Below, in pieces: positions 42,220 through 50,746 of a stretch of DNA of 64,000 nucleotides. Source of the stretch: Escherichia fergusonii ATCC 35469 (GTDB lineage Bacteria > Pseudomonadota > Gammaproteobacteria > Enterobacterales > Enterobacteriaceae); NCBI RefSeq assembly GCF_000026225.1, contig NC_011740.1:620001-684000 (forward strand), given 5' to 3'. Numbering within the stretch: the stretch's first letter is position 1; every line of letters starts with the position of its first letter. A program made the position numbers and the translations under genes. The notes under the pieces are model-generated. The model had not been told where the DNA came from. It worked only from the letters and a program-made list of their open reading frames with translations, and searched no databases.

Positions 42220-43509
42220 GTGTCGAAGAAAATTCAGTCTGTACGCGGTATGAATGATTATTTGCCAGTGGAAACCGCTGTATGGCAACGCGTTGAGCGC
42301 ATAATTAAAAGCGTTGTTGAGTCTTACGGATACAGTGAGATTCGCACACCTATTCTTGAGCAAACGCCACTGTTTAAGCGCGCTATCGGTGAAGTTACCG
42401 ATGTTGTTGAAAAGGAGATGTACACCTTCAACGATCGTGAGCGTGATGCAAAAGAGGTTGTCTCGTTAACTCTTCGCCCTGAAGGTACAGCAGGATGTGT
42501 ACGCGCCGGTATAGAGCATGGCCTTCTGTACAATCAGGAACAGCGTTTGTGGTATATGGGGCCGATGTTCCGTCACGAACGCCCGCAAAAAGGTCGTTAT
42601 CGACAGTTCCACCAAATCGGTCTCGAAGTTTTTGGCCTACAGGGTCCAGATATCGACGCCGAACTCATTATGCTTACTGCTCGTTGGTGGCGTGAACTGG
42701 GTATCTCCGAACACGTAACTCTTGAGCTGAACTCTATCGGTTCGCTGGAAGCACGCGCCAATTATCGCGATGCGCTGGTTGCATTCCTTGAGCAGCATAA
42801 AGAAAAGCTGGACGAAGACTGCAAACGCCGCATGTACACTAACCCGTTGCGCGTGCTGGATTCCAAAAATCCGGAAGTGCAGGCGCTTCTCAACGACGCT
42901 CCGGCATTAGGCGATTATCTGGACGAGGAATCTCGTGAGCACTTTGCTGGTCTGTGCAAACTGCTGGAGAGCGCGGGTATCGCTTACACCGTAAACCAGC
43001 GTCTGGTGCGTGGTCTGGATTACTATAACCGTACTGTTTTCGAGTGGGTGACTAACAGCCTCGGTTCCCAGGGTACTGTGTGTGCAGGCGGTCGTTATGA
43101 TGGTCTGGTGGAACAACTGGGTGGTCGTGCAACATCGGCAGTCGGTTTCGCGATGGGCCTCGAACGTCTTGTATTGTTAGTTCAGGCCGTTAATCCGGAA
43201 TTTAAAGCCGATCCTGTTGTCGATATATATCTGGTGGCTTCAGGTGCTGACACACAGCCTGCGGCAATGGCATTAGCCGAGCGCCTGCGTGATGAATTAC
43301 CGGGCGTGAAACTGATGACCAACCACGGCGGTGGCAACTTTAAAAAACAATTTGGCCGCGCTGATAAGTGGGGCGCACGTATTGCTGTAGTACTGGGTGA
43401 GTCAGAAGTGGCTAACGGTACGGCGGTAGTGAAAGATTTGCGCTCTGGTGAGCAAACGGCAGTCGCGCAGGATAGCGTAGCCGCGCATTTGCGCACGTTA
43501 CTGGGTTAA
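42220..43509 (+). CDS. hisS: Histidyl-tRNA synthetase, with a foreign-looking N-terminal segment
   Basis: 429 residues, five more than the K-12 enzyme. It starts at GTG 42220, as in K-12. Class II motifs are present: motif 2 around MFRHERPQKGRYRQF, the HisRS-specific RGLDYYNRTVFEW, and AVGFAMGLERL as motif 3. The C-terminal anticodon domain is normal. Residues 2 to about 140 differ strongly from K-12 and Salmonella HisS as I remember them. An insertion lies in the loop before SLTLRPEGT (NDRERDAKEVV instead of EDRNGD). From about residue 160 on the sequence is almost K-12. The upstream non-coding DNA is also K-12-like, so the change starts near the GTG. Activity should be kept. Confidence 0.95.
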   Translation: MSKKIQSVRGMNDYLPVETAVWQRVERIIKSVVESYGYSEIRTPILEQTPLFKRAIGEVTDVVEKEMYTFNDRERDAKEVVSLTLRPEGTAGCVRAGIEHGLLYNQEQRLWYMGPMFRHERPQKGRYRQFHQIGLEVFGLQGPDIDAELIMLTARWWRELGISEHVTLELNSIGSLEARANYRDALVAFLEQHKEKLDEDCKRRMYTNPLRVLDSKNPEVQALLNDAPALGDYLDEESREHFAGLCKLLESAGIAYTVNQRLVRGLDYYNRTVFEWVTNSLGSQGTVCAGGRYDGLVEQLGGRATSAVGFAMGLERLVLLVQAVNPEFKADPVVDIYLVASGADTQPAAMALAERLRDELPGVKLMTNHGGGNFKKQFGRADKWGARIAVVLGESEVANGTAVVKDLRSGEQTAVAQDSVAAHLRTLLG

Positions 43510-43526
43510 GGAAGGAGAAGGACAGC

Positions 43527-44147
43527 GTGGAAATTTACGAGAACGAAAACGACCAGGTTGACGCGGTAAAACGCTTTTTTGCCGAAAATGGCAAAGCCCT
43601 GGCTGTTGGGGTGATTTTAGGAGTAGGCGCACTGATTGGCTGGCGCTACTGGAACAGTCATCAAGTTGAGACTGCACGCTCTGCTTCTCTGGCTTATCAA
43701 AATGCAGTTACCGAAGCGAGTGCTGGTAAACCTGAAGGTATTGTTGTTGCAGAGAAATTTGTGACAGAGAACAAAAATACCTACGGTGCGTTGGCTTCTC
43801 TGGAACTTGCGCAGCAGTTTGTTGACAAAAATGAATTGCAGAAAGCTGAGGCTCAGTTACAACAAGGGCTGACAGCTACCAGCGATGAAAATCTCAAAGC
43901 GGTGATTAATCTGCGTCTTGCCCGCGTTCAGGTGCAACTCAAACAAGCAGATGCTGCGCTAAAAACCCTCGACACAATCAAAGGTGAAGGATGGGCAGCA
44001 ATAGTTGCCGACCTGCGTGGCGAAGCGTTGTTGAGTAAAGGCGATAAACAAGGTGCGCGTAGCGCATGGGAAGCGGGTGTGAAAAGCGATGCCTCTCCTG
44101 CGTTGAGTGAAATGATGCGGATGAAAATCAATAATTTGTCCATCTGA
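43527..44147 (+). CDS. yfgM: Membrane-anchored TPR chaperone YfgM
   Basis: 206 residues started at GTG 43527, with GGAGAAGG ahead. One membrane helix (about 22-40, ALAVGVILGVGALIGW) is followed by a periplasmic TPR-like domain. It binds SecYEG and PpiD and helps outer-membrane protein biogenesis. It lies between hisS and bamB in one transcription unit. Confidence 0.95.
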   Translation: MEIYENENDQVDAVKRFFAENGKALAVGVILGVGALIGWRYWNSHQVETARSASLAYQNAVTEASAGKPEGIVVAEKFVTENKNTYGALASLELAQQFVDKNELQKAEAQLQQGLTATSDENLKAVINLRLARVQVQLKQADAALKTLDTIKGEGWAAIVADLRGEALLSKGDKQGARSAWEAGVKSDASPALSEMMRMKINNLSI

Positions 44148-44157
44148 GAGGGACCCG

Positions 44158-45336
44158 ATGCAATTGCGTAAATTACTTCTGCCAGGACTGCTTTCCGTTA
44201 CCTTATTGAGCGGTTGTTCACTATTTAGCGGCGAAGAAGATGTCGTTAAGATGTCCCCATTACCGACGGTTGAAAACCAATTTGAACCGTCAACGGCGTG
44301 GAGCACCTCGGTCGGTAACGGTATTGGTGATTACTACTCTAATCTTCATCCTGCTTTGGCAGATAACGTTGTCTACGCAGCCGATCGCGCAGGTGTCGTT
44401 AAAGCCGTTAATGCTGACGATGGCAAAGAAATCTGGTCTATCAGTCTTGCTGAGAAAGATGGCTGGTTATCGAAAACCCCAGCACTGCTCTCTGGCGGTG
44501 TAACGGTTGCGGGTGGCAAGGTTTATGTGGGTAGCGAAAAAGCGCAGGTTTATGCGCTGAATGCTGGCGACGGAACTGTTGCATGGCAGACCAAAGTTGC
44601 TGGTGAGGCGCTTTCTCGCCCGGTGGTTAGCGATGGTCTGGTATTAATTCACACCAGCAATGGTCAGTTGCAGGCTTTGAACGAAGCTGACGGCGCTATC
44701 AAATGGACGGTTAACCTTGATATGCCTTCGCTTTCACTGCGTGGTGAGTCTGCTCCAGCAACCGCCTTTGGTGCAGCGATTGTCGGTGGTGATAATGGTC
44801 GCGTCAGTGCCGTGTTGATGCAGCAAGGCCAGATGATTTGGCAGCAGCGTATCTCTCAGGCGACCGGTTCCACAGAGATTGACCGTTTGAGCGATGTTGA
44901 TACTACGCCAGTGGTCGTAAATGGCGTCGTTTATGCACTGGCTTATAATGGTAATCTGACTGCGCTCGATCTGCGTAGCGGTCAGATTATGTGGAAACGC
45001 GAACTGGGTTCGGTGAACGATTTTATCGTTGACGGTAACCGTATTTATCTGGTCGATCAGAATGACCGCTTGCTGGCGCTGACCACTGATGGTGGCGTGA
45101 CCTTATGGACGCAAAGCGATCTGCTGCATCGTCTGTTAACTGCTCCGGTGCTGTATAACGGCAACCTGGTGGTGGGTGACAGCGAAGGTTATCTGCACTG
45201 GATCAACACCGAAGATGGTCGTTTTGTTGCTCAACAGAAAGTTGATAGCTCTGGTTTTGTTACTGAGCCAGTAGCTGCTGATGGCAAACTGCTAATCCAG
45301 GCGAAAGACGGTACGCTGTATTCCATTACGCGTTAA
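44158..45336 (+). CDS. bamB: Outer membrane assembly lipoprotein BamB
   Basis: 392 residues. The lipoprotein signal ends at LLSGC (Cys20), followed by an eight-bladed beta propeller with repeated W-x-x-x-L-G/D-G elements (for example ALNAGDGTVAW, ALNEADGAIKW, ALDLRSGQIMW). It is part of the BAM complex that inserts outer-membrane barrels such as the SinH-like protein encoded downstream. It ends in a strong terminator. Confidence 0.97.
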   Translation: MQLRKLLLPGLLSVTLLSGCSLFSGEEDVVKMSPLPTVENQFEPSTAWSTSVGNGIGDYYSNLHPALADNVVYAADRAGVVKAVNADDGKEIWSISLAEKDGWLSKTPALLSGGVTVAGGKVYVGSEKAQVYALNAGDGTVAWQTKVAGEALSRPVVSDGLVLIHTSNGQLQALNEADGAIKWTVNLDMPSLSLRGESAPATAFGAAIVGGDNGRVSAVLMQQGQMIWQQRISQATGSTEIDRLSDVDTTPVVVNGVVYALAYNGNLTALDLRSGQIMWKRELGSVNDFIVDGNRIYLVDQNDRLLALTTDGGVTLWTQSDLLHRLLTAPVLYNGNLVVGDSEGYLHWINTEDGRFVAQQKVDSSGFVTEPVAADGKLLIQAKDGTLYSITR

Positions 45337-45358
45337 TCGTCTTGGCTGTTAGTTTTAA

Positions 45359-45390
45359 AAAACGGCTCCTGGACAAGGGGCCGTTTTCCT
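45359..45390 (+). terminator. bamB terminator
   Basis: AAAACGGC pairs with GCCGTTTT, followed by CCTGTTTTT. It lies 22 bases after the bamB stop, separating it from der. Confidence 0.78.
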
Positions 45391-45454
45391 GTTTTTAACA
45401 ACGGCGCAAATTTGTGAGCGTTGTTTGATGATTTATAAAAATGAGGCTTTAAAC

Positions 45455-46927
45455 ATGGTACCTGTGGTCGCGCTTGTCGGGCGCCCTAACGTCGGAAAAT
45501 CCACGTTATTTAACCGTCTAACTCGCACACGAGATGCGCTGGTTGCGGATTTCCCAGGTCTGACTCGTGACCGTAAATACGGTCGTGCAGAAATTGAAGG
45601 CCGCGAGTTTATTTGTATTGATACTGGCGGGATTGATGGCACCGAAGACGGTGTAGAGACTCGTATGGCAGAACAATCGCTGCTTGCGATCGAAGAAGCA
45701 GATGTTGTGCTGTTTATGGTCGATGCGCGCGCTGGCCTGATGCCTGCGGATGAAGCGATTGCCAAACATCTGCGCTCCCGCGAAAAGCCAACCTTCCTGG
45801 TGGCAAACAAAACTGACGGGTTGGATCCTGATCAGGCGGTGGTTGATTTCTACTCGCTTGGTTTAGGTGAAATCTACCCGATCGCCGCATCTCACGGTCG
45901 TGGCGTATTAAGTCTGCTGGAGCACGTGCTGCTGCCGTGGATGGAAGATCTCGCACCACAAGAAGAAGTGGATGAAGACGCTGAATACTGGGCGCAATTT
46001 GAAGCAGAAGAAAACGGCGAAGAAGAAGAGGAAGATGACTTCGACCCGCAAAGCCTGCCAATCAAACTGGCGATAGTGGGTCGTCCAAACGTTGGTAAGT
46101 CTACACTCACTAACCGTATCCTTGGCGAAGAGCGCGTTGTGGTTTATGACATGCCAGGCACCACGCGTGACAGTATTTACATTCCAATGGAACGCGATGG
46201 ACGTGAGTATGTGCTCATCGATACTGCCGGCGTACGTAAACGCGGCAAAATCACCGATGCGGTAGAGAAATTCTCCGTAATCAAAACATTGCAGGCGATT
46301 GAGGATGCCAACGTGGTGATGTTGGTGATTGATGCTCGCGAAGGTATTTCCGATCAGGATCTCTCCCTGCTGGGCTTTATTCTCAATAGTGGGCGCTCAC
46401 TTGTGATTGTAGTGAACAAGTGGGACGGCCTGAGCCAGGAAGTGAAAGAGCAAGTAAAAGAGACGCTGGACTTCCGTCTGGGCTTTATCGACTTTGCTCG
46501 CGTGCATTTTATTTCTGCATTACACGGCAGCGGCGTTGGTAACCTATTTGAGTCAGTACGTGAAGCGTATGACAGTTCCACTCGTCGTGTGGGGACATCT
46601 ATGTTGACGCGTATCATGACCATGGCGGTTGAAGATCACCAGCCGCCGCTGGTTCGCGGGCGTCGTGTGAAGCTGAAATATGCCCACGCCGGTGGTTACA
46701 ATCCGCCGATTGTGGTGATTCACGGCAACCAGGTGAAAGACCTGCCTGATTCGTACAAACGCTACTTGATGAATTACTTCCGCAAGTCTCTGGACGTGAT
46801 GGGTACGCCGATTCGTATTCAGTTCAAAGAAGGGGAAAACCCATATGCGAACAAGCGTAACACCCTGACGCCGACCCAGATGCGCAAGCGTAAGCGTTTG
46901 ATGAAGCATATTAAGAAAAGTAAGTAA
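45455..46927 (+). CDS. der: Ribosome-assembly GTPase Der (EngA)
   Basis: 490 residues started at ATG 45455 (MVPVVALVGRPNVGKST), the K-12 start; the upstream in-frame ATGs lack a ribosome site. Two tandem GTPase domains each carry GRPNVGKST, with DxxG and NKxD motifs, joined by an acidic linker (EENGEEEEEDDFD). A KH-like domain and basic tail follow. It is essential for 50S maturation. Confidence 0.98.
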   Translation: MVPVVALVGRPNVGKSTLFNRLTRTRDALVADFPGLTRDRKYGRAEIEGREFICIDTGGIDGTEDGVETRMAEQSLLAIEEADVVLFMVDARAGLMPADEAIAKHLRSREKPTFLVANKTDGLDPDQAVVDFYSLGLGEIYPIAASHGRGVLSLLEHVLLPWMEDLAPQEEVDEDAEYWAQFEAEENGEEEEEDDFDPQSLPIKLAIVGRPNVGKSTLTNRILGEERVVVYDMPGTTRDSIYIPMERDGREYVLIDTAGVRKRGKITDAVEKFSVIKTLQAIEDANVVMLVIDAREGISDQDLSLLGFILNSGRSLVIVVNKWDGLSQEVKEQVKETLDFRLGFIDFARVHFISALHGSGVGNLFESVREAYDSSTRRVGTSMLTRIMTMAVEDHQPPLVRGRRVKLKYAHAGGYNPPIVVIHGNQVKDLPDSYKRYLMNYFRKSLDVMGTPIRIQFKEGENPYANKRNTLTPTQMRKRKRLMKHIKKSK

Positions 46928-46938
46928 TCACTTATCTG

Positions 46939-46966
46939 GTTTCCCTTTCCAAACGGAGAGGGAAAC
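46939..46966 (+). terminator. Hairpin after der
   Basis: An 8-bp stem (GTTTCCCT with AGGGAAAC) lies 12 bases after der, without a U-run. It is a weak candidate for termination or mRNA end processing. Confidence 0.4.
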
Positions 46967-46989
46967 TGAACAACAGGCGAGGAGTATTT

Positions 46990-47205
46990 ATGGAACTCAA
47001 CTGCCCAATCTGCCATAACCCTCTCGAACGCAACGGTGAAACTGCCCACTGTGCAACTTGTGCCAAAGATTTCACCATTCAGGCGCTTTGTCCTGACTGT
47101 CATCAGCCATTACAAGTGTTAAAAGCTTGTGGTGCAGTAGATTATTTCTGCCAGCATGGGCACGGTTTAATATCTAAAAAACGCGTTGAATTTATTGTTG
47201 CTTAA
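46990..47205 (+). CDS. yfgJ: Zinc-ribbon protein YfgJ
   Basis: 71 residues with two zinc ribbons: CPICHN/CATCAKD and CPDCHQ/CQHG. The function is unknown. The second half is the K-12 sequence. The first half keeps the cysteines but is otherwise quite different from the K-12 protein I remember. This is another sharp identity change inside a gene, close to the island boundary. Confidence 0.88.
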   Translation: MELNCPICHNPLERNGETAHCATCAKDFTIQALCPDCHQPLQVLKACGAVDYFCQHGHGLISKKRVEFIVA

Positions 47206-47221
47206 TATTATTTAAATATAT

Positions 47222-47270
47222 GATGAAATCATTTGTATTCATAATATAAATGATTTCATCCTATTTTATT
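47222..47270 (+). terminator. Terminator-like hairpin after yfgJ
   Basis: A 13-bp perfect AT-rich stem (GATGAAATCATTT with AAATGATTTCATC) is followed by CTATTTTATTT, 16 bases after yfgJ. The remaining 140 bases up to the sinH-like gene are AT-rich with no gene and presumably hold its promoter. Confidence 0.65.
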
Positions 47271-47414
47271 TGTTGAAGCGCAAATACAAGTGAATGAAAT
47301 CACTGTGTTATAAATTTAAGATTATATTTAGTTTTCCTGGCGTGCCTTTCTGAACAATCTGGAATAGAATATTAAAGCTTATTTTAAGCATTATTAATGT
47401 CACAGGGGATGTGC

Positions 47415-49589
47415 ATGCTGCGATGGAAACGCTGTATTATGCTAACATTTATCTCTGGAGCTGCTTTTGCGGCTCCAGAGATAAATGTTGAGCATAAAGA
47501 ATCGTTACCTGATTTAGGTAGTCAGGCCGCACAACAGGAAGAACAAACTAACAAGGGTAAATCGCTAAAAGAGCGTGGTGCCGATTACGTCATTAACTCC
47601 GCCACGCAAGGGTTTGAAAACCTGACACCCGAGGCGCTGGAGTCCCAGGCCAGAAGCTATCTGCAAAGTCAAATTACCTCTACGACACAATCTTATATTG
47701 AGGATACACTCTCCCCCTACGGTAAGGTCCGAACGAATCTTTCTCTTGGTCAGGGCGGCGATCTGGATGGCAGTTCCATCGACTATTTTGTTCCCTGGTA
47801 TGATAATCAAACTACTGTTTATTTCAGCCAATTTTCCGCACAACGAAAAGAAGATCGTACGATCGGGAATATTGGGCTTGGTGTAAGACATAATTTTGAA
47901 AAATGGTTGTTGGGTGGAAATATATTTTATGATTATGATTTTACCCGAGGACATCGCCGTTTAGGTTTAGGCGCCGAAGCGTGGACTGATTATTTAAAAT
48001 TCTCTGGCAACTATTATCACCCGCTTTCTGATTGGAAAGACTCCGAAGATTTTGATTTTTATGAGGAGCGTCCTGCGCGCGGCTGGGATATTCGCGCCGA
48101 CGCCTGGCTACCCGCTTACCCGCAGCTTGGCGGTAAAATCGTTTTCGAACAGTATTACGGTGATGAAGTCGCGCTTTTTGGAACTGATAATCTGGAGAAA
48201 GATCCCTTCGCCGTCACGCTGGGTGTGAAATACCAGCCCGTACCGCTCATTGCCGTCGGTACAGATTTCAAAGCTGGCACTGGCGATAATACCGATCTTT
48301 CTGTTAACGCAACGCTGAACTACCAGTTTGGCGTCCCGCTCAAAGACCAGCTTGATCCTGACAAAGTGAGCGCGGCTCACTCGCTCATGGGCAGCCGTCA
48401 CGACTTTGTTGAACGTAACAACTTTATTGTTCTGGAATACAAAGAGAAAGATCCCCTCGATGTCACTTTGTGGCTGAAAGCTGATGCGACGAATGAACAT
48501 CCCGAGTGCGTGATTAAAGATACGCCAGAAGCAGCCATCGGGCTGGAAAAATGTAAGTGGACCATTAACGCGCTCATTAATCATCACTACAAAATCGTTG
48601 CTGCCTCCTGGCAGGCGAAAAACAATGCTGCACGTACGCTGGTGATGCCGGTTATCAAAGAAAATACGCTTACTGAAGGGACCAACAACCACTGGAATCT
48701 GGTGCTGCCTGCCTGGCAGTACAGCTCTGATAAAGCCGACCAGGAAAAACTCAATACCTGGCGGGTACGTCTGGCGCTGGAAGATGAAAAGGGCAATCGG
48801 CAGAACTCCGGCGTGGTGGAAATTACCGTTCAGCAGGACCGTAAAATTGAGCTCATTGTTAACAACATCGCCAATGTACCGGATGAGAACAATCACAGCC
48901 ACGAAGCCAGCGCGCAAGCGGATGGTGTAGATGGTGTCGTCATGGATCTCGACGTTACCGATAGCTTTGGCGACAACACTGACCGTAACGGTAATGTCTT
49001 GCCGCAGGATAATCTCAGCCCGCAGCTGTTTGATGCCAACGATAAAAAAGTGACGCTGACGAATAAACCCTGCACCACCGAGGTGCCGTGCGTTTTTATC
49101 GCCAAACAAGATAAAGAAAAGGGGACCGTTACGCTCTCCAGTACGTTGCCCGGCACTTTCCGCTGGAAGGCGAAAGCCGCACCTTACGATGACAGTAACT
49201 ATGTTGACGTAACGTTCCTGGGTTCTGACATCGGCGGGCTGAATGCTTTTATCTACCGCGTTGGTGCGGCTAAGCCCGTCAATCTTATCGGTAACAAAGA
49301 ACCGTTGCCCCTCAATAGCCGCTATCGCTTTGTGCTGTGGCGCGACGCTAACAAAGACGGCGTGTTTCAGCTTTCTGAGAAGCTCACTGACGACGAGATG
49401 AAACAGTATGACTACCAGTGGGAATTCACGGGGAATAGCGTAAATGGCAATACCGGCGCGCAAACCAATACCGCTAATGTCGATATAGCGATCCCGGTAA
49501 CCAACAAGGAAGCGGCAGCAAAGTTTAATGCTCAGGTAACCGATGGTGTGCAGGGATACGGTTTGCAGGTCAATTACAGCAAGAAATAG
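47415..49589 (+). CDS. sinH: Inverse autotransporter, SinH-like (intimin/invasin family)
   Basis: About 724 residues. I start at ATG 47415 (MLRWKRCIML), which has AGGGGAT five bases upstream, rather than the ATG at 47397. Signal peptide to about residue 20 is followed by a helical linker (30-80). The intimin-type beta-barrel (about 85-320) shows YFVPWYDNQTTVYFSQ, LGVRHNF and GWDIRADAWLPAYPQLGGK. Ig-like domains follow. The last 100 or so residues form a domain (Tyr-rich, DANKDGVFQ, ending DGVQGYGLQVNY) that recurs at the end of the next protein. There is no lectin domain. Salmonella SinH, at the same yfgJ-xseA position in the CS54 island, is an adhesin. Confidence 0.88.
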   Translation: MLRWKRCIMLTFISGAAFAAPEINVEHKESLPDLGSQAAQQEEQTNKGKSLKERGADYVINSATQGFENLTPEALESQARSYLQSQITSTTQSYIEDTLSPYGKVRTNLSLGQGGDLDGSSIDYFVPWYDNQTTVYFSQFSAQRKEDRTIGNIGLGVRHNFEKWLLGGNIFYDYDFTRGHRRLGLGAEAWTDYLKFSGNYYHPLSDWKDSEDFDFYEERPARGWDIRADAWLPAYPQLGGKIVFEQYYGDEVALFGTDNLEKDPFAVTLGVKYQPVPLIAVGTDFKAGTGDNTDLSVNATLNYQFGVPLKDQLDPDKVSAAHSLMGSRHDFVERNNFIVLEYKEKDPLDVTLWLKADATNEHPECVIKDTPEAAIGLEKCKWTINALINHHYKIVAASWQAKNNAARTLVMPVIKENTLTEGTNNHWNLVLPAWQYSSDKADQEKLNTWRVRLALEDEKGNRQNSGVVEITVQQDRKIELIVNNIANVPDENNHSHEASAQADGVDGVVMDLDVTDSFGDNTDRNGNVLPQDNLSPQLFDANDKKVTLTNKPCTTEVPCVFIAKQDKEKGTVTLSSTLPGTFRWKAKAAPYDDSNYVDVTFLGSDIGGLNAFIYRVGAAKPVNLIGNKEPLPLNSRYRFVLWRDANKDGVFQLSEKLTDDEMKQYDYQWEFTGNSVNGNTGAQTNTANVDIAIPVTNKEAAAKFNAQVTDGVQGYGLQVNYSKK

Positions 49590-49644
49590 GGTCGGCGCCA
49601 TGGCTGATCGGGCCACCGCTGAATATTAATCAAGGAGAGTGTTT

Positions 49645-50637
49645 ATGAAACCTCATATGAAACGTGGCCTGACAAAAGTCGCGCTGGCACTGATGCTGGC
49701 TGGATACTGTGCCGTACCAGCCGCTATGGCGGAAGATGCCGCCTGGGTTGCCAGTGGAACGACCGCTGAATTCGAAGGGACTATTCCCTGGCTCTATCGC
49801 GAGGGTGGGAATGCCACGATTAACTCGGACGATGCGGATCACATCAAAGTAACGTCAGATGGTAAAGGTACCCGTCCTTCAGGTAGCGAGACGGATAAAC
49901 GCCTTTACTCAGGAGATACCATCACGTTGGGGTGGGATATCGGCGATACCGAAGGGGATATCGACGATGGTCCAGACGGTATTGATGCGAAAACGACGGC
50001 GACTATCAAATGGTACAGTTACAGCGATAATGCGGGTGGCGGTAAAACGGAGCTGACCGCAGCGGCAGGCAAGACGAGTTATAAACTCACCAATGACGAA
50101 CGTGGGCGTTATATCGGTGTTGAAATCCAGCCCATCACCCAGACCGGTAATCCTTTCGAGGGAACTTCGCTGACTCTGCTGGATATTTCAACGGCCAGCG
50201 GTGGCGGCAGCGATACGGATAATGTCGATCCCGGCCCGGTTGTGAACCAGAACCTGAAAGTTGCCATCTTCGAGAAAGGCACCACTACCAACCTTATCGG
50301 TGGTAATACGGCCATTGCACTTAACAAAACGTATGTGGCCAAACTGTACTCGGATGAAAACCAGAACGGTAAGTACGATGCGGGTACGGATGTGGACGTT
50401 ACCGCTAACTACGACTTTGCGTGGGTCTTCAACGGTAACAGTAAACAACTTGCTGCGGCGGGCGGTATTGCTAATGCCAGCTTCGATAACAAAGACATTG
50501 TTATCCCGCAAACTAACGAACAAGCAAGAACCAGCCTTAACGGTAGTGACCGTAATGGTAAGAGTGGTCTTGCGATTCCGGCAAACGGCGACGGCGTTCA
50601 GGGCTATACGCTGTCTATCATTTACAAACACCACTAA
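49645..50637 (+). CDS. sinI: Secreted Ig-type protein, SinI-like
   Basis: 330 residues from ATG 49645 (MKPHMKRG), preceded by AAGGAGAG. Signal peptide (cleavage near AMAEDA, about 29) is followed by a region starting with the EFEGTIPW motif, an Ig-like domain, and a C-terminal domain (about 225-330) with DENQNGKYDAGTD and DGVQGYTLSIIY. That C-terminal domain resembles the end of the SinH-like protein. No barrel or anchor is visible, so it is presumably periplasmic or exported. It lies 55 bases after sinH and in the same direction. The family name rests on order and domain similarity; its function is unknown. Confidence 0.75.
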   Translation: MKPHMKRGLTKVALALMLAGYCAVPAAMAEDAAWVASGTTAEFEGTIPWLYREGGNATINSDDADHIKVTSDGKGTRPSGSETDKRLYSGDTITLGWDIGDTEGDIDDGPDGIDAKTTATIKWYSYSDNAGGGKTELTAAAGKTSYKLTNDERGRYIGVEIQPITQTGNPFEGTSLTLLDISTASGGGSDTDNVDPGPVVNQNLKVAIFEKGTTTNLIGGNTAIALNKTYVAKLYSDENQNGKYDAGTDVDVTANYDFAWVFNGNSKQLAAAGGIANASFDNKDIVIPQTNEQARTSLNGSDRNGKSGLAIPANGDGVQGYTLSIIYKHH

Positions 50638-50644
50638 TGCGCAC

Positions 50645-50712
50645 AACAGCATTCCCATACGGGAATGCTGTTTTCCGCCTGTTTTGCTTAGCGACGCGTT
50701 AAGCAAAACAGG
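50645..50712 (+). terminator. Two consecutive perfect hairpins between sinI and ratA
   Basis: The first hairpin (AACAGCATTCCC with GGGAATGCTGTT, arms 50645-50656 and 50661-50672, loop 4) is followed by TTCC. The second (CCTGTTTTGCTTA with TAAGCAAAACAGG, arms 50678-50690 and 50700-50712) ends 34 bases before the ratA ATG. The first probably terminates or attenuates; the second has no U-run. Confidence 0.65.
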
Positions 50713-50746
50713 TTGATGTTTTGTTTATCATGCTGGAGTTTTCTAC

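Noticed and set aside
48108..49616. 502-codon open frame antisense to the sinH-like gene
   Set aside because: It mirrors the coding gene, has no signal or known domain and no ribosome site. The plus-strand gene has a clear signal peptide and barrel.
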